Shown here: one piece after another, positions 34,716-44,853 of the stretch
Layout of the letters: every line of letters begins with the position of its first letter
Numbering within the stretch: the first letter of the stretch is position 1
DNA from: Streptococcus downei MFe28
GTDB lineage: Bacteria; Bacillota; Bacilli; Lactobacillales; Streptococcaceae
Length of the DNA stretch: 64,000 bases
Direction: 5' to 3'
Assembly (NCBI RefSeq): GCF_900459175.1
Contig: NZ_UHFA01000002.1
Coordinates: 1,054,001-1,118,000, forward strand
Translations under genes and position numbers: made by a program
Notes under the pieces: generated by a model
What the model saw: only the letters and a program-made list of their open reading frames with translations
Database searches by the model: none
What the model was told of the DNA's origin: nothing

Positions 34716-36029
34716 ATGAGTATGTTTTTAGATACGGCCAAGATTAACGTTAAAGCAGGTCGTGGCGGTGATGGCATGGTGGCCTTTCGCCGTGAAAAAT
34801 ACGTCCCCAATGGTGGTCCTTGGGGAGGTGATGGCGGTAAGGGTGGCTCGGTCATCTTTAAGGTAGACGAGGGGCTTCGGACCCTGATGGACTTCCGCTA
34901 TAATCGCAAGTTTAGGGCCAAAAATGGGGAGAAGGGCATGACCAAGGGCATGCACGGTCGTGGTGCCGAAGACCTCATTGTTGCTATCCCACCTGGAACA
35001 ACGGTCCGGGATGCTGAGACTGGCAAGGTACTGACCGATTTGGTTGAAAATGGTCAAGAATTTGTGGCCGCCAAGGGTGGTCGCGGTGGCCGTGGTAATA
35101 TTCGCTTTGCCACTCCTCGCAATCCTGCTCCTGAGATTTCCGAAAATGGAGAGCCCGGTCAAGAGCGTGACCTCCAGTTGGAACTGAAGATTTTGGCCGA
35201 CGTCGGTCTGGTTGGCTTCCCATCTGTTGGGAAATCGACCCTGCTCAGCGTTGTCTCTGCAGCCAAGCCCAAAATTGGGGCCTACCACTTTACGACGATT
35301 GTGCCCAACATCGGTATGGTTCGTACCAAGTCTGGTGAGAGTTTTGCCATGGCTGACCTACCTGGTTTGATTGAAGGAGCCAGTCAGGGCGTTGGGCTGG
35401 GAACCCAGTTCCTGCGCCACATTGAGCGGACTCGGGTCATCCTCCATGTCATTGATATGTCAGCGGCAGAAGGGCGTGACCCCTATGAGGACTACCTGTC
35501 CATCAATAAGGAATTGGAAACTTACAATCTCCGTTTGTTGGAGCGGCCTCAGATTATTGTGGCTAATAAGATGGACATGCCAGAGGCCAAGGAAAATCTC
35601 AAGGTCTTTAAGGAAAAAATGGCAGCAGACTACGATGAGTTTGACGACCTGCCAATGATTTTTCCTATTTCCAGTCTGGCCCACCGAGGCTTGGAAAATC
35701 TCCTTGAAGCGACGGCAGAACTCTTGGATAAGACGGACGAGTTCCTGATTTATAGCGAGGATGAGCTAGCTCAAGAGGAAGCCTACTATGGCTTTGATGA
35801 GGAACAAAATCCCTTTGAAATCAGTCGTGACGATGATGCTACTTGGGTTCTGTCAGGTGAGAAGCTGGAAAAACTCTTTGTCATGACCAATCTAGAGCGG
35901 GAGGAATCCATCATGAAATTTGCCCGCCAATTACGGGGAATGGGAGTTGACCAAGCCTTGCGTGAACGGGGTGCCAAGGATGGCGACCTAGTGCGTATCG
36001 GTAAGTTTGAGTTTGAATTTGTTGACTAG
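34716..36029 (+). CDS. obgE: Obg-family GTPase
   Basis: A 437-residue GTPase of ribosome assembly and stress response. The glycine-rich Obg domain (1-158, [18 protein letters not shown]) is followed by the G domain, with G1 [10 protein letters not shown] near 168, G3 DLPGLIEGA near 215 and G4 NKMD near 285. The C-terminal OCT domain (about 350-437) contains [18 protein letters not shown]. The start is the ATG at 34716 (AGGGAAA upstream). It is conserved and probably essential. Confidence 0.95.
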   Translation: MSMFLDTAKINVKAGRGGDGMVAFRREKYVPNGGPWGGDGGKGGSVIFKVDEGLRTLMDFRYNRKFRAKNGEKGMTKGMHGRGAEDLIVAIPPGTTVRDAETGKVLTDLVENGQEFVAAKGGRGGRGNIRFATPRNPAPEISENGEPGQERDLQLELKILADVGLVGFPSVGKSTLLSVVSAAKPKIGAYHFTTIVPNIGMVRTKSGESFAMADLPGLIEGASQGVGLGTQFLRHIERTRVILHVIDMSAAEGRDPYEDYLSINKELETYNLRLLERPQIIVANKMDMPEAKENLKVFKEKMAADYDEFDDLPMIFPISSLAHRGLENLLEATAELLDKTDEFLIYSEDELAQEEAYYGFDEEQNPFEISRDDDATWVLSGEKLEKLFVMTNLEREESIMKFARQLRGMGVDQALRERGAKDGDLVRIGKFEFEFVD

Positions 36030-36244
36030 TTAAGAATTGTGAGTGACTAAAGTCGTGGGAATTCTAGGTCAGACGCTCTGACAGATTGATAGACTGTAAA
36101 AAGTAGGACAAACGCTCATGATGGCTTTGCCCTCACTCACAAAAATGTGTAATCTTGGAAGATTACGTATAAAAAATTGCTCCGATGAATAGTTTATCGG
36201 TCAAAAACTAATATAGAAATTCTAAGCCTGAAAGAGGTGATTTA

Positions 36245-36433
36245 ATGGGAGACAAACCTATATCCTTCCGTGATAAGGATGGTAATTTTGTGTCGGCAGC
36301 TGATGTTTGGAATGCGGACAAGCTGGAGGAGCTTTTTAACAAGCTCAATCCTAATCGCAAGTTGCGTTTAGAGCGAGAGAAGAAGGAAGCAGCCCAAGCT
36401 GCCGAAGATAAAAAAGAAGGTCAGTCCAAATAA
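36245..36433 (+). CDS. Small charged protein of unknown function (downstream of obg)
   Basis: A 62-residue soluble protein (MGDKPISFRDKDGNFVSAADVWNA...) with a long basic and acidic helix at its C-terminus (about 35-62). Similar small proteins lie after obg in other streptococci as I recall; no function is known to me. AAAGAGGTGA precedes the ATG. Its 215-base leader has two clear hairpins: GTAATCTT/AAGATTAC (36150-36167) and CCGATgaatagttTATCGG (36182-36200). Its last codons form the 5' arm of the terminator. Confidence 0.75.
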   Translation: MGDKPISFRDKDGNFVSAADVWNADKLEELFNKLNPNRKLRLEREKKEAAQAAEDKKEGQSK

Positions 36434-36449
36434 GGACTGGCCTTCTTTA
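36414..36449. terminator. Bidirectional terminator between the small gene and the ABC-F gene
   Basis: A long perfect stem, AAGAAGGTCAGTCC/GGACTGGCCTTCTT with one G-U pair, around the stop codon of the small gene and touching the last codons of the convergent ABC-F gene. Confidence 0.85.
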
Positions 36450-37952
36450 TATCAATTTAATCAGTTTATCTTCGGTTAGTTGATAGCTTACTTGAGTTAT
36501 CTGCTGGATAAAGTTGCGGTCGTGCGAAATGGTGAGAATAGCACCGGGATAGTCTTGTAATAATCTTCTGATTTCGGGCTGAGAAGTCGGAGAGAAGTGA
36601 CGAGTTGGTTCGTCAAGTAGAAGGACATTATTGCAGTCAAAAACCATTTTAGCTAGAAATAGTTTAGCTTTTTGTCCACCCGATAAATTGCTGATGGGGT
36701 GTAGTATCTCATTTCGTGTGAATTTGAGGCTGGCCAGCAAGTTGCGTGCCTCTTCCTCACGACCGGGCTGACTGAGAAAGTAGAGTGCTGTTACATTTTG
36801 GTCAATAGTTTCTGCGTAATCTTGTGGCATGTAGCCCACGGAGATACCAGTCTTGCCTTGCAAATCTTGATAGATTTTTCGTATTAACATGGATTTGCCG
36901 ATGCCATTGCGACCGATGAGGGCAACTTTTTCCTGTCCTTTGAAGGTGAAATTAATGACTTGTCCAGTCGCTAACTTTTCAGCATGGTAAGCTAGGAGAA
37001 CTTTCTGGGCTGGTAGAGCATGGATATGGGAGAAAAATAGTCCGATTTTATCTGGATTATCAGGTAGTTCTGTGAAATTGTCTGATTCTCTTTCAAAGCG
37101 CTTTTCCCGTGACAGTAAATTTTTCATCTTTTTGGCCAGCAAGCGACCAGCGGTAGAATCTTTGGTAGTCACAAGTCCGTGTCGCACAGCTGACTTGGTA
37201 CGATTGAGTTTTTCCATGTGTTCCTGCTGTTCTTCACGTTCCTTATTGGCAAGGCGTTCTTGCTTGATACGAGAACTTTGTCTTTCTTGTATATAAGACT
37301 GGTAGTCAAGTGCCTTGCTGGTTGAGCGCGCTTGACTGCCCTTTTTGATTTGTTCTAGATGGATGATGTGATTAGCAGTCTTACCTAGCAGAGATTCATC
37401 GTGGGAGATGAATACAATCGTCAAAGGACTTTTTGCAATGAAATCCTCCAGCCAAGTCAAGGTCTCGATGTCCAAGTCGCTAGAAGGCTCATCCAAGAGG
37501 AGTAGGTCAGGCTGGTGTGCTAAGAGTTTCAAGAGTTGAAGTTTGATTTTTTCACCACCCGAAAGTTGACCGACCTTTTGTTTGTCATCCTCAAAACGCT
37601 GGCTATCGAAATGGAGCCTAGCAGCTAGTTGATAGAGCAAATTGAAATCAAATAGTTCATAATCTATATTCTTGTAGAGATAGTCTGGAATGGACAGTTG
37701 GCTGTCTTCTTTGGGGAGAATCTGAGGAAGATAGGCCATAGACTTGAAATGATTGACAATCTTACCGGTTACACTAGCATAGCCTGTAATCAGTTCTGGC
37801 TGATAAATGTATTGGAGCAGGGTTGATTTACCAGTACCTTCCTCCCCGATAATCGCCACCTTGTCACCTGTGTTAATAGTGGCGTTAAGTTTTTCAATCA
37901 GAGTGTGCAAATCCTTATCTTGAACAATAGTTAAATACTGTATTTGTAGCAT
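36447..37952 (-). CDS. ABC-F ATPase of the antibiotic-resistance (ribosome protection) type
   Basis: A soluble protein of 501 residues with two ABC domains. Motifs: Walker A GEEGTGKST (near 38) and GRNGIGKSM (near 338), signatures LSGGEKIKLQ and LSGGQKAKLF, Walker B LLLLDEPSSDLD and VLLLDEPTRHFSP. The second Walker B lacks the usual NHLD, having RHFSP instead, a form seen in a subset of Firmicutes ABC-F proteins related to resistance factors. The inter-domain linker (about 205-290) is rich in Arg, Lys and Glu, as needed to reach into the ribosome. AAGGAGG precedes the ATG. A leader with small ORFs and a terminator lies upstream, the arrangement known for drug-induced ABC-F genes. Actual resistance is not shown by sequence alone. 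Confidence 0.85.
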   Translation of the reverse strand: MLQIQYLTIVQDKDLHTLIEKLNATINTGDKVAIIGEEGTGKSTLLQYIYQPELITGYASVTGKIVNHFKSMAYLPQILPKEDSQLSIPDYLYKNIDYELFDFNLLYQLAARLHFDSQRFEDDKQKVGQLSGGEKIKLQLLKLLAHQPDLLLLDEPSSDLDIETLTWLEDFIAKSPLTIVFISHDESLLGKTANHIIHLEQIKKGSQARSTSKALDYQSYIQERQSSRIKQERLANKEREEQQEHMEKLNRTKSAVRHGLVTTKDSTAGRLLAKKMKNLLSREKRFERESDNFTELPDNPDKIGLFFSHIHALPAQKVLLAYHAEKLATGQVINFTFKGQEKVALIGRNGIGKSMLIRKIYQDLQGKTGISVGYMPQDYAETIDQNVTALYFLSQPGREEEARNLLASLKFTRNEILHPISNLSGGQKAKLFLAKMVFDCNNVLLLDEPTRHFSPTSQPEIRRLLQDYPGAILTISHDRNFIQQITQVSYQLTEDKLIKLI

Positions 37953-37972
37953 AGAAACCTCCTTGGGGTATC

Positions 37973-38007
37973 AAAAAAACAAGCTCTACCTTATCTAGTA
38001 GAACTTG
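37973..38007 (-). terminator. Leader terminator (putative attenuator) before the ABC-F gene
   Basis: On the minus strand CAAGTTCTAC and GTAGAGCTTG form a 10-bp stem with one G-U pair and an eight-base loop, followed by seven T. It lies in the leader, between the upstream ORFs and the ABC-F ribosome site, so most transcripts should stop there unless it is disrupted. Confidence 0.85.
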
Positions 38008-38032
38008 TTTGCTTGCACAAAAAGACTAGTAT

Positions 38033-38062
38033 CTAGCCAGCCATTGAATATAAAGTACACAT
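38033..38062 (-). CDS. Candidate leader peptide (9 codons) of the ABC-F attenuator
   Basis: ATG TGT ACT TTA TAT TCA ATG GCT GGC TAG encodes MCTLYSMAG. A GGAAGAAG ribosome-like site lies eight bases upstream, and the stop codon is 25 bases before the terminator stem. Its position is that of leader peptides whose stalled translation relieves attenuation in known ABC-F and erm genes. Confidence 0.45.
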   Translation of the reverse strand: MCTLYSMAG

Positions 38063-38214
38063 CAAAAAATCTTCTTCCAGATAAAGTATTGAACTTTGGC
38101 GATTTGATTCAAAACGAGACTAGGCAGTTGGAAGAAGACAATACTGGAGTATGTCGAGGATAACTAACGAAGTATCGTGAAGAAGTCAAATCAGACAAGA
38201 AGAAAATTAATTTT

Positions 38215-38223
38215 TCAATGCAC
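38215..38223 (-). CDS. Candidate minimal upstream ORF (GTG-His-stop)
   Basis: The strongest ribosome site of the leader, AGGAGG at 38229-38234, is followed five bases later by GTG CAT TGA, a start, one codon and a stop. It could be a ribosome loading or stalling site, or the remnant of an older start. Very short, so only suggestive. Confidence 0.3.
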   Translation of the reverse strand: MH

Positions 38224-38248
38224 TCTTACCTCCTGATTATTTGCTCTT

Positions 38249-38276
38249 ATTGTATCATAAGATTGGGGAAAAGCAA
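38249..38276 (-). promoter_or_regulatory. Promoter of the ABC-F leader transcript
   Basis: On the minus strand TTGCTT (38271-38276) and TACAAT (38249-38254, with extended TGa) are 16 bp apart. The transcript would have a leader of about 290 nt. Confidence 0.55.
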
Positions 38277-38292
38277 GGAATGATTGGCAAAC

Positions 38293-38323
38293 GAGAAAAC
38301 GCCATGACAACTGTCGTGGCGTT
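38293..38323 (-). terminator. Terminator of the glutamine transporter operon
   Basis: AACGCCA/TGGCGTT outer stem with an inner TGACA/TGTCG pair; T-run on the minus strand. It separates the glutamine transporter from the ABC-F gene. Confidence 0.8.
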
Positions 38324-38332
38324 CCATATTTA

Positions 38333-39073
38333 TTAGGCATTGAGAACCTTGTCCAAGAATTCCTTAAGACGAGGATGTTGGGGATTATCAAAGATTTGCT
38401 CGGGTGTGCCATCTTCGAGGAATTCACCACCATCGGTGAAGATGACACGATTGGCCACCTTTCTGGCGAAGCCCATCTCGTGAGTGACAATCAGCGTGGT
38501 CATGCCCTGTTCGGCTAGGTCCCGCATGACATTGAGAACATCACCAACCATTTCTGGGTCTAGGGCAGATGTTGGCTCGTCAAAGAGCATGATGTCAGGA
38601 TTCATAGCTAGACTACGAGCGATAGCCACCCGCTGTTTTTGTCCCCCTGAAAGACTTTCGGGGCTGACGTCTCGCTTATCGGAGAGGCCGACTTTTTCTA
38701 GCAACTCCATGCCAATTTTTTCAGCTTTTTCCTTAGAATACTTACCCAGCTCAACAGGTGCAAAGGTAATATTTTCCAGAACCGACATATGAGGGAAGAG
38801 ATTGAAGTGTTGGAAAACCATGCCAATGTTTTCCCGAACCTTATCAACATTGGTCTTAGGGTCGGACAGCTCATAGCCATCAACGATGACCTTACCACTA
38901 GTGATTGATTCTAGGAGATTGAGGGTCCGCAGGAAGGTTGATTTTCCAGAACCAGAAGGTCCAATGATACAAACGACATCGCCTTCCTTAAATTGGGCAT
39001 CAATGCCCTTCAAGACTTCATTGTCGCCATAGGATTTATGGAGGTCTTGTACATCAATTTTCAAGTCTGCCAT
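38333..39073 (-). CDS. Polar amino acid (glutamine) ABC transporter, ATP-binding protein
   Basis: A 246-residue GlnQ-type ATPase. Walker [11 protein letters not shown]-loop [12 protein letters not shown], signature [12 protein letters not shown], Walker [15 protein letters not shown] and switch region [12 protein letters not shown] are all present and typical of polar-amino-acid importers. Its start overlaps the stop of the preceding permease gene by one base (TAATG). Together they form a complete importer, because the permease also carries the binding domains. The GlnR operator upstream suggests the substrate is glutamine or glutamate. Confidence 0.93.
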   Translation of the reverse strand: MADLKIDVQDLHKSYGDNEVLKGIDAQFKEGDVVCIIGPSGSGKSTFLRTLNLLESITSGKVIVDGYELSDPKTNVDKVRENIGMVFQHFNLFPHMSVLENITFAPVELGKYSKEKAEKIGMELLEKVGLSDKRDVSPESLSGGQKQRVAIARSLAMNPDIMLFDEPTSALDPEMVGDVLNVMRDLAEQGMTTLIVTHEMGFARKVANRVIFTDGGEFLEDGTPEQIFDNPQHPRLKEFLDKVLNA

Positions 39074-41268
39074 TATTTCAGCTTCCTTTCTAATCGTTTG
39101 GCCAAGCGGGTCAAGAGGGTAATGATGACCAGATAGATGATGGCTAAGATAGCATACATCCGGAAGGATTGGTAGTTGCGGGCGATGATAATTTTACCAG
39201 TTTGGAAAAGTTCAACCAGGCCGATAGCCGAGACAATGGTGGTATCCTTGAGCGAGATGACGAACTGGTTGATGAAGTTTGGCAACATAACCCGAACGGC
39301 CTGTGGCAGGATGACCTTGCGCATGGTCTTACCATATGGAATACCCAAGCTCCGACTGGCTTCCATTTGCCCTTTAGGCACGGCCTCAATACCGCCACGG
39401 ACAATTTCAGCGATATAGGCAGCGGCGTTGAGGGAGAGGGCAATAGTAGCAGCGACGAAGTCATTGATTGGCGATTGATGACCGGTGATGGACTCAATCA
39501 GGTTTGGAATACCCCAGTAGATGAAGGCTGCAACAATCATCAGCGGGATACCCCGAACCACATCGACAAAGACCTTGGCAATCCCTTGGAGGATCTTATT
39601 AGGGGCAACAGCCATCATACCAAAGATAATACCGATAACCATGGCAATAGCAAAGGAGAGCAGGGTCAGGGCAACAGTAATCCAGAGACCTTGCAGCAGT
39701 TGCTTGTAGTTGTTTTGGATGAGACCGACAATGGTTGTTTCATCAGCCTTCTTTTGCTTGCTTTCCTTGTTTTCGGCCAGGTACTTGTTGACAATCTTGT
39801 CATACTTGCCAGACTTAACCAGGGAAGCTAGGCCGTTGTTGAACATTTGTACCAGTTCAGGATTGGAGCCCTTCTTAACGGCGAAGCCAACATCGCCTGA
39901 CTTTTCACCCTTGATTGGGGTTTTGAACTTGCGACCTTGCTTGATAGCGTATTTGAGGACGGCTTCATCGTCCATCATGGCATCAACAGAGCCGTTTTGT
40001 AGGCTATCGTAGAGGGTAGATCCATCATCATAGGCTCTGACCGTATAGCCATATTGGCCAGCGCGTTGGGTCAACCAGTCATAGGAAGCAGTCCCTTTTT
40101 TAGCACCAACGGTCTTACCCTTGAGGTCAGCGTACTTGCTGACCTTGGAGTCAGCTGGGACAGCCAAGATGGTGTTAGCAGAGTAGTAGGGATCGGAAAA
40201 GTCAAAAGTAGCCTTGCGCTCATCGGTAATGGTCATACCGGCGATAACCCCGTCTGCCTGACTGGATTGGACAGCATTGAGGGCAGCATCGAAACCGGGG
40301 TATTGCAATTTGACCTTGAAGCCTTGTTCCTTAGCGATAGCCTTAATCAGTTCAACATCAATACCGGTGTAGCCACCAGAGCTATTTTGAAATTCAAAAG
40401 GAGCAAAGGAAGAATCGAGAACAATGGTGTAGCTATCCTTGACTGGGGTCGCCTTCTTGTTAGCATCTCCAGTCAAATGCAGGCTAGCTGATGGTGTTTT
40501 CGAATTTTCATTGACCGAGTCACCCAACCACTTTTTCATGATTTTATCGTAGGTGCCGTCCTTCTTCATCGCAGCGAGAGCCTTGTTGAAGTCCTTGATC
40601 AGGTATTCATTCTTACCACCTTTTTTGACCCCAAAGGCGAAGCTACCAACGGATTCGCCCTCCATGCTCATGTCGTATTGCTTACCTTGTTGGATGGCGT
40701 ATTGGACAACGGGCTTGTCATCCATGGCAGCATCAACAGCTCCTTGATCCAGGCTATTGTTCATCAGGTCGCTAGTATCAAAGGTCTTTACGCTATAGCC
40801 GTACTGGTCAGCGTGTTGGTCCAGCCAGTCCTGAGCGGCGGTACCATTCTTGACACCGACAGTTTTACCCTTGAGTTGGTCATAGCTGGTGACACTGGTT
40901 GTTCCTGACTTAGTGTAGACGACGATTGAGGTGTCATAGTAGGTATCAGAAAAATCAAAGACCTTCTTGCGGGCATCAGTAACCGTGGTACCGGCCATAA
41001 GGCCACTTGCCTGTCCGGATTGGACAGCATTGACAGCTGCATCAAAGCCAGGGTAGGTCTGCTTATAGTCCCAACCTGAGCGTTTGGCAACCTCCTTGAT
41101 GATATCAACGTCGATACCTTTATAGGTTTGGTCACTATCCTTAAATTCAAAGGGCGCATAGGCCGTGTCAGAAACGATGGAAATCTTTTCTGCGGCCTGG
41201 GCCTTCCCAGAGAAAATAAAGAAAGCGGACAAGACACTTAGCATAAGTGCCAGAAGTTTTTTCTTCAT
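39073..41268 (-). CDS. Glutamine-type ABC transporter: two substrate-binding domains fused to permease
   Basis: A 731-residue fusion. A signal peptide (cleavage near AQA25) is followed by a first binding domain (about 27-250, [20 protein letters not shown]), a second (about 272-495, [20 protein letters not shown]) and a permease domain (about 515-731) with the EAA loop [20 protein letters not shown]. Such double-SBP GlnPQ proteins are known in lactic acid bacteria, where the two domains differ in affinity and specificity. TAAGGAGA precedes the ATG. GlnR box and promoter lie upstream, so it is expected to respond to nitrogen status. Confidence 0.94.
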   Translation of the reverse strand: MKKKLLALMLSVLSAFFIFSGKAQAAEKISIVSDTAYAPFEFKDSDQTYKGIDVDIIKEVAKRSGWDYKQTYPGFDAAVNAVQSGQASGLMAGTTVTDARKKVFDFSDTYYDTSIVVYTKSGTTSVTSYDQLKGKTVGVKNGTAAQDWLDQHADQYGYSVKTFDTSDLMNNSLDQGAVDAAMDDKPVVQYAIQQGKQYDMSMEGESVGSFAFGVKKGGKNEYLIKDFNKALAAMKKDGTYDKIMKKWLGDSVNENSKTPSASLHLTGDANKKATPVKDSYTIVLDSSFAPFEFQNSSGGYTGIDVELIKAIAKEQGFKVKLQYPGFDAALNAVQSSQADGVIAGMTITDERKATFDFSDPYYSANTILAVPADSKVSKYADLKGKTVGAKKGTASYDWLTQRAGQYGYTVRAYDDGSTLYDSLQNGSVDAMMDDEAVLKYAIKQGRKFKTPIKGEKSGDVGFAVKKGSNPELVQMFNNGLASLVKSGKYDKIVNKYLAENKESKQKKADETTIVGLIQNNYKQLLQGLWITVALTLLSFAIAMVIGIIFGMMAVAPNKILQGIAKVFVDVVRGIPLMIVAAFIYWGIPNLIESITGHQSPINDFVAATIALSLNAAAYIAEIVRGGIEAVPKGQMEASRSLGIPYGKTMRKVILPQAVRVMLPNFINQFVISLKDTTIVSAIGLVELFQTGKIIIARNYQSFRMYAILAIIYLVIITLLTRLAKRLERKLK

Positions 41269-41299
41269 GTTTGTCTCCTTAATGTAAAATTGCTTCTTT

Positions 41300-41328
41300 A
41301 TTTTATCAGAAAATTAGGTCCCAGGCAA
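41300..41328 (-). promoter_or_regulatory. Promoter of the glutamine transporter operon
   Basis: On the minus strand TTGCCT (41323-41328) and TAAAAT (41300-41305, extended TGa) are 17 bp apart. Confidence 0.65.
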
Positions 41329-41344
41329 ATTTTTTTGAATTTCA

Positions 41345-41361
41345 TGTTAGAAAATCTAACA
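41345..41361. promoter_or_regulatory. GlnR operator
   Basis: TGTTAGAAAATCTAACA fits the GlnR consensus TGTNAN7TNACA exactly and is a perfect palindrome in its outer part. It lies about 60 bases upstream of the expected start of the glutamine transporter mRNA. Confidence 0.82.
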
Positions 41362-41400
41362 TCACATATAAATAAATTTCCTGAGCTAGCTGATAATCTG

Positions 41401-41409
41401 TGCTAAAAT
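41401..41409 (+). promoter_or_regulatory. Extended -10 promoter of uvrB
   Basis: TGcTAAAAT at 41401-41409, 35 bases before the ATG. Confidence 0.55.
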
Positions 41410-41444
41410 AGAAGCAAAAGTCTAGAAGAAAAGAAGTGACCTAA

Positions 41445-43436
41445 ATGATTGATCGTACAAATGATAACCAATTTCACTTGGTTTCCAAATACCAGCCAGC
41501 GGGTGACCAGCCCCAGGCTATCGAACAGCTAGTTGACAATATTGAGGGGGGCGAAAAGGCCCAGATTCTGCTAGGGGCAACGGGTACAGGTAAGACCTAT
41601 ACCATGAGCCAGGTCATCAGCAAGGTCAACAAGCCAACCTTGGTCATCGCCCACAACAAAACCCTGGCCGGTCAGCTCTATGGGGAATTCAAGGAGTTCT
41701 TCCCTGACAATGCGGTCGAGTACTTTGTTTCCTACTACGATTACTACCAACCAGAGGCCTATGTTCCTTCATCTGATACCTATATTGAGAAGGACAGCTC
41801 AGTCAATGATGAAATTGATAAGCTCCGTCACTCGGCCACCTCAGCCCTTCTGGAGCGCAATGATGTCATCGTTGTTGCTTCCGTTTCCTGTATCTACGGT
41901 CTGGGTTCCCCCAAGGAATATGCCGATAGCGTGGTTAGTCTGCGGCCAGGTCAAGAGATTTTTCGGGACCAGCTCCTCAATGATTTGGTTGATATCCAGT
42001 TTGAACGCAATGACATTGATTTCCAACGGGGACGATTCCGAGTAAGAGGCGACGTTGTCGAAGTCTTCCCAGCCAGCCGGGACCAGCATGCCTTTCGGGT
42101 AGAATTTTTCGGCGATGAAATTGACCGAATTCGTGAGATTGATGCTCTGACGGGCCACAATCTTGGCGAAGTGGACCATCTGGCAATTTTCCCAGCCACT
42201 CACTTTATGACCAATGACGAACACATGGAGGTCGCCATTTCAAGAATTCAGGCTGAACTCCAGCAACAGCTCCAGCTTTTTGAATCAGAAGGCAAGCTCC
42301 TAGAAGCCCAAAGACTCAAACAGCGGACAGATTATGACATCGAAATGCTGCGAGAAATGGGCTACACCAGCGGGGTTGAAAACTACTCTCGTCATATGGA
42401 TGGCAGGAGTGAGGGGGAACCGCCCTATACCCTCTTAGATTTCTTCCCCGAGGACTTCCTGATTATGATTGATGAAAGCCACATGACCATGGGCCAAATC
42501 AAGGGGATGTACAATGGTGACCGCTCTCGTAAGGAGATGCTGGTCAATTATGGTTTCCGCCTGCCCTCGGCTCTGGACAATCGGCCCCTGCGCCGAGAGG
42601 AATTCGAAAGCCATGTCCATCAGATTGTCTATGTCTCAGCGACTCCAGGTGATTATGAGATGGAGCAGACTGATACGGTAATTGAGCAAATCATTCGACC
42701 AACCGGTCTGCTGGACCCCGAGGTTGAAGTCCGACCAACCATGGGGCAGATGGATGATCTGCTTGGTGAAATCAATGACCGTGTTGAAAAGGGTGAGCGG
42801 ACCTTTATCACCACCCTAACCAAGAAGATGGCGGAGGACCTAACCGACTATCTCAAGGAGATGGGGGTCAAGGTCAAGTATATGCATAGTGATATTAAGA
42901 CCTTGGAGCGGACCGAGATTATCCGCGACCTGCGTCTGGGCGTTTTTGATGTCCTGATTGGGATTAACCTCTTGCGAGAAGGTATCGATGTTCCCGAAGT
43001 TAGTCTGATTGCCATCTTGGATGCGGACAAGGAAGGCTTTCTTCGCAATGAACGAGGTCTTATTCAGACCATCGGTCGGGCTGCCCGCAATAGTCAGGGT
43101 CATGTTATCATGTATGCAGATACTGTGACCGACTCTATGCAGAAGGCTATGGATGAGACAGCTCGTCGGCGAGAAATTCAAATGGCCTACAATGAGGAGC
43201 ATGGCATTGTTCCGCAGACCATTAAGAAGGAAATCCGCGACTTGATTGCTATCACCAAGACTAGCCAGGATAGTCAGGTAGCAGAAGAAGTAGATGTCTC
43301 CACCATGTCCAAGAAGGAACGGCAGGAAACCATCAAGAAGTTGCAGAAGCAGATGCAAGAAGCTGCCGAACTGCTTGACTTTGAATTGGCCGCCCAAATC
43401 CGTGACATGGTGCTGGAACTCAAGGCACTGGATTAG
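41445..43436 (+). CDS. uvrB: Excinuclease ABC subunit B
   Basis: A 663-residue helicase-like protein of nucleotide excision repair; it verifies damage handed over by UvrA and recruits UvrC. Walker A is [10 protein letters not shown] near residue 45. The beta-hairpin region [20 protein letters not shown] is near 95, motif [11 protein letters not shown] near 343, the motif VI region [11 protein letters not shown] near 540 and the UVR domain (about 625-660) at the C-terminus. Length and all motifs fit. It is divergent from the glutamine transporter. Confidence 0.97.
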   Translation: MIDRTNDNQFHLVSKYQPAGDQPQAIEQLVDNIEGGEKAQILLGATGTGKTYTMSQVISKVNKPTLVIAHNKTLAGQLYGEFKEFFPDNAVEYFVSYYDYYQPEAYVPSSDTYIEKDSSVNDEIDKLRHSATSALLERNDVIVVASVSCIYGLGSPKEYADSVVSLRPGQEIFRDQLLNDLVDIQFERNDIDFQRGRFRVRGDVVEVFPASRDQHAFRVEFFGDEIDRIREIDALTGHNLGEVDHLAIFPATHFMTNDEHMEVAISRIQAELQQQLQLFESEGKLLEAQRLKQRTDYDIEMLREMGYTSGVENYSRHMDGRSEGEPPYTLLDFFPEDFLIMIDESHMTMGQIKGMYNGDRSRKEMLVNYGFRLPSALDNRPLRREEFESHVHQIVYVSATPGDYEMEQTDTVIEQIIRPTGLLDPEVEVRPTMGQMDDLLGEINDRVEKGERTFITTLTKKMAEDLTDYLKEMGVKVKYMHSDIKTLERTEIIRDLRLGVFDVLIGINLLREGIDVPEVSLIAILDADKEGFLRNERGLIQTIGRAARNSQGHVIMYADTVTDSMQKAMDETARRREIQMAYNEEHGIVPQTIKKEIRDLIAITKTSQDSQVAEEVDVSTMSKKERQETIKKLQKQMQEAAELLDFELAAQIRDMVLELKALD

Positions 43437-43510
43437 GTTGAGGGCTGCATTCAACCATGGAAAGAGATTGAGCTAGTCTTTCAGGCTAGCTTTATTTTTG
43501 GAAAGGATAG

Positions 43511-43519
43511 TGCTAGAAT
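43511..43519 (+). promoter_or_regulatory. Extended -10 promoter of the DUF554 gene
   Basis: TGcTAGAAT at 43511-43519. The leader of about 80 nt contains a GGGAAAGG/CCTTTTTCC hairpin (43543-43577). Confidence 0.5.
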
Positions 43520-43605
43520 AAAAGCAATCAATAAGAGGAGTAGGGAAAGGTTGACGCTTGGTCGCCTTTTTCCTATTGGCTCAATCATAAAAAGGAAGTG
43601 TTTTA

Positions 43606-44331
43606 ATGCCAGTCGGTGTGCTTGTTAATAGTTTTGCTATTGTTTTTGGAGGACTCTTGGGCGGTTTCTTTGGCCACCATCTCAATGATAGTTTTAAAGA
43701 AAAGATGAATATGATATTCGGTGTCTGCTCTATGGGAATGGGGATTTCTTCAATCATGAAAATGTCCTATATGCCGGCTGTTATTTTTGCGGTCGTCTTA
43801 GGGACCGTTGTTGGTCTTCTGCTTGATTTTGACCGTAAGATCTTCAAGGGCGGCTTCATCATGCAACGCTACATGTCGAAAATTTTTCCCTCCAGACCCG
43901 ACATGCCCAGAAAACAATTCCTAAACGATTTGGTGACGGTCATTGTTCTCTTTTGTGCCAGCGGGACCGGTATCTATGGGAGTCTAGTTAATGGGATGAC
44001 TGGTGATGCCTCTATATTGATTTCCAAATCAATTTTGGACTTCTTTACAGCCGCTATCTTTGCCTGCAACTTAGGCTTCGTGGTCTCAGCCATTGCCCTC
44101 CCTCAATTTGTCATCTTTTCCATCTTATTTTACTTGGCTGGTGTCATTGTTCCCCTGACCAATGCCAAAATTATCGGGGACTTCACAGCCTGCGGTGGCT
44201 TTCTCATGGTGGCAACAGGTTTTCGGATTATTCAGGTCAAAATGTTTCCAACCGCTGATATGATTCCGGCCATGATTCTGGTTATGCCCATCAGTTGGCT
44301 CTGGATGTCTGTCGTCTTGCCCTTCTTATAG
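43606..44331 (+). CDS. DUF554-family membrane protein
   Basis: A 241-residue protein with about seven hydrophobic segments that fits the DUF554 (YdfK/YqgA) family, function unknown. Landmarks are the N-terminal GVLVNSFAIVFGGLLGGFFG, CSMGMGISSIMKM, and the ASGTGIYGSLVNGMTGD stretch near residue 125. AAGGAAG precedes the ATG. The Nudix gene follows 9 bases after its stop, in one transcript. Confidence 0.85.
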   Translation: MPVGVLVNSFAIVFGGLLGGFFGHHLNDSFKEKMNMIFGVCSMGMGISSIMKMSYMPAVIFAVVLGTVVGLLLDFDRKIFKGGFIMQRYMSKIFPSRPDMPRKQFLNDLVTVIVLFCASGTGIYGSLVNGMTGDASILISKSILDFFTAAIFACNLGFVVSAIALPQFVIFSILFYLAGVIVPLTNAKIIGDFTACGGFLMVATGFRIIQVKMFPTADMIPAMILVMPISWLWMSVVLPFL

Positions 44332-44340
44332 GAGAAAAAC

Positions 44341-44805
44341 ATGTCTCGTGCCACACCCGTAATCTTAACCAATATGTGCCTAATTGAAGATAATAAAGGC
44401 AATATCGTCATGCAAATTCGTGACCCCAAGCGTTATTCCTGGTCGGGGGCTGCCCTGCCAGGTGGCCACGTGGAAGGAAAGGAGTCCATCCATGATTCGG
44501 TTGTGCGTGAAATTTATGAAGAGACCGGTCTGACCATAAAAGATCCTCAACTGGTCGGCCTCAAGGATTGGCACACGGATCAAGGCTATCGCTATATCGT
44601 TTTTCTCTATAAGGCTGGGTCTTATTCTGGTCAGCTTCGGTCCTCTCAGGAAGGTCAAGTCCTCTGGGTCAATCGTCGGGACTTGCCTCAGATGGCTTTG
44701 GCCTATGATATGTTGGCCCTGCTGAGAGTCTTTGATGAGCCAGAGCTGTCTGAGTATTTCTACCAGGATAAGCGTGATGGTCAATGGCAGAAGAAGTTCT
44801 ACTAA
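44341..44805 (+). CDS. Nudix hydrolase (MutT/8-oxo-dGTP diphosphatase-like)
   Basis: A 154-residue Nudix enzyme. The box GGHVEGKESIHDSVVREIYEETGL (given here as its parts GGHVEGKE, REIYEETGL) fits GX5EX7REUXEEXGU. The family cleaves nucleoside diphosphates linked to another moiety; the streptococcal 8-oxo-dGTPases (MutX) are close in length. AGGAGAAA precedes the ATG, and the gene is cotranscribed with the DUF554 gene. The true substrate is not fixed by sequence. Confidence 0.85.
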   Translation: MSRATPVILTNMCLIEDNKGNIVMQIRDPKRYSWSGAALPGGHVEGKESIHDSVVREIYEETGLTIKDPQLVGLKDWHTDQGYRYIVFLYKAGSYSGQLRSSQEGQVLWVNRRDLPQMALAYDMLALLRVFDEPELSEYFYQDKRDGQWQKKFY

Positions 44806-44853
44806 ACCTGCGATATTATGCAGTTTTCTTTTGGTATTAGGCGGAAATTCAGC

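Noticed and set aside
34516-34719. 67-codon open frame between the DUF4044 gene and obg
   Set aside because: TTG start, overlaps an AAGAGGT/ACCTCTT hairpin and the obg ribosome site, and the sequence does not look like a conserved protein.
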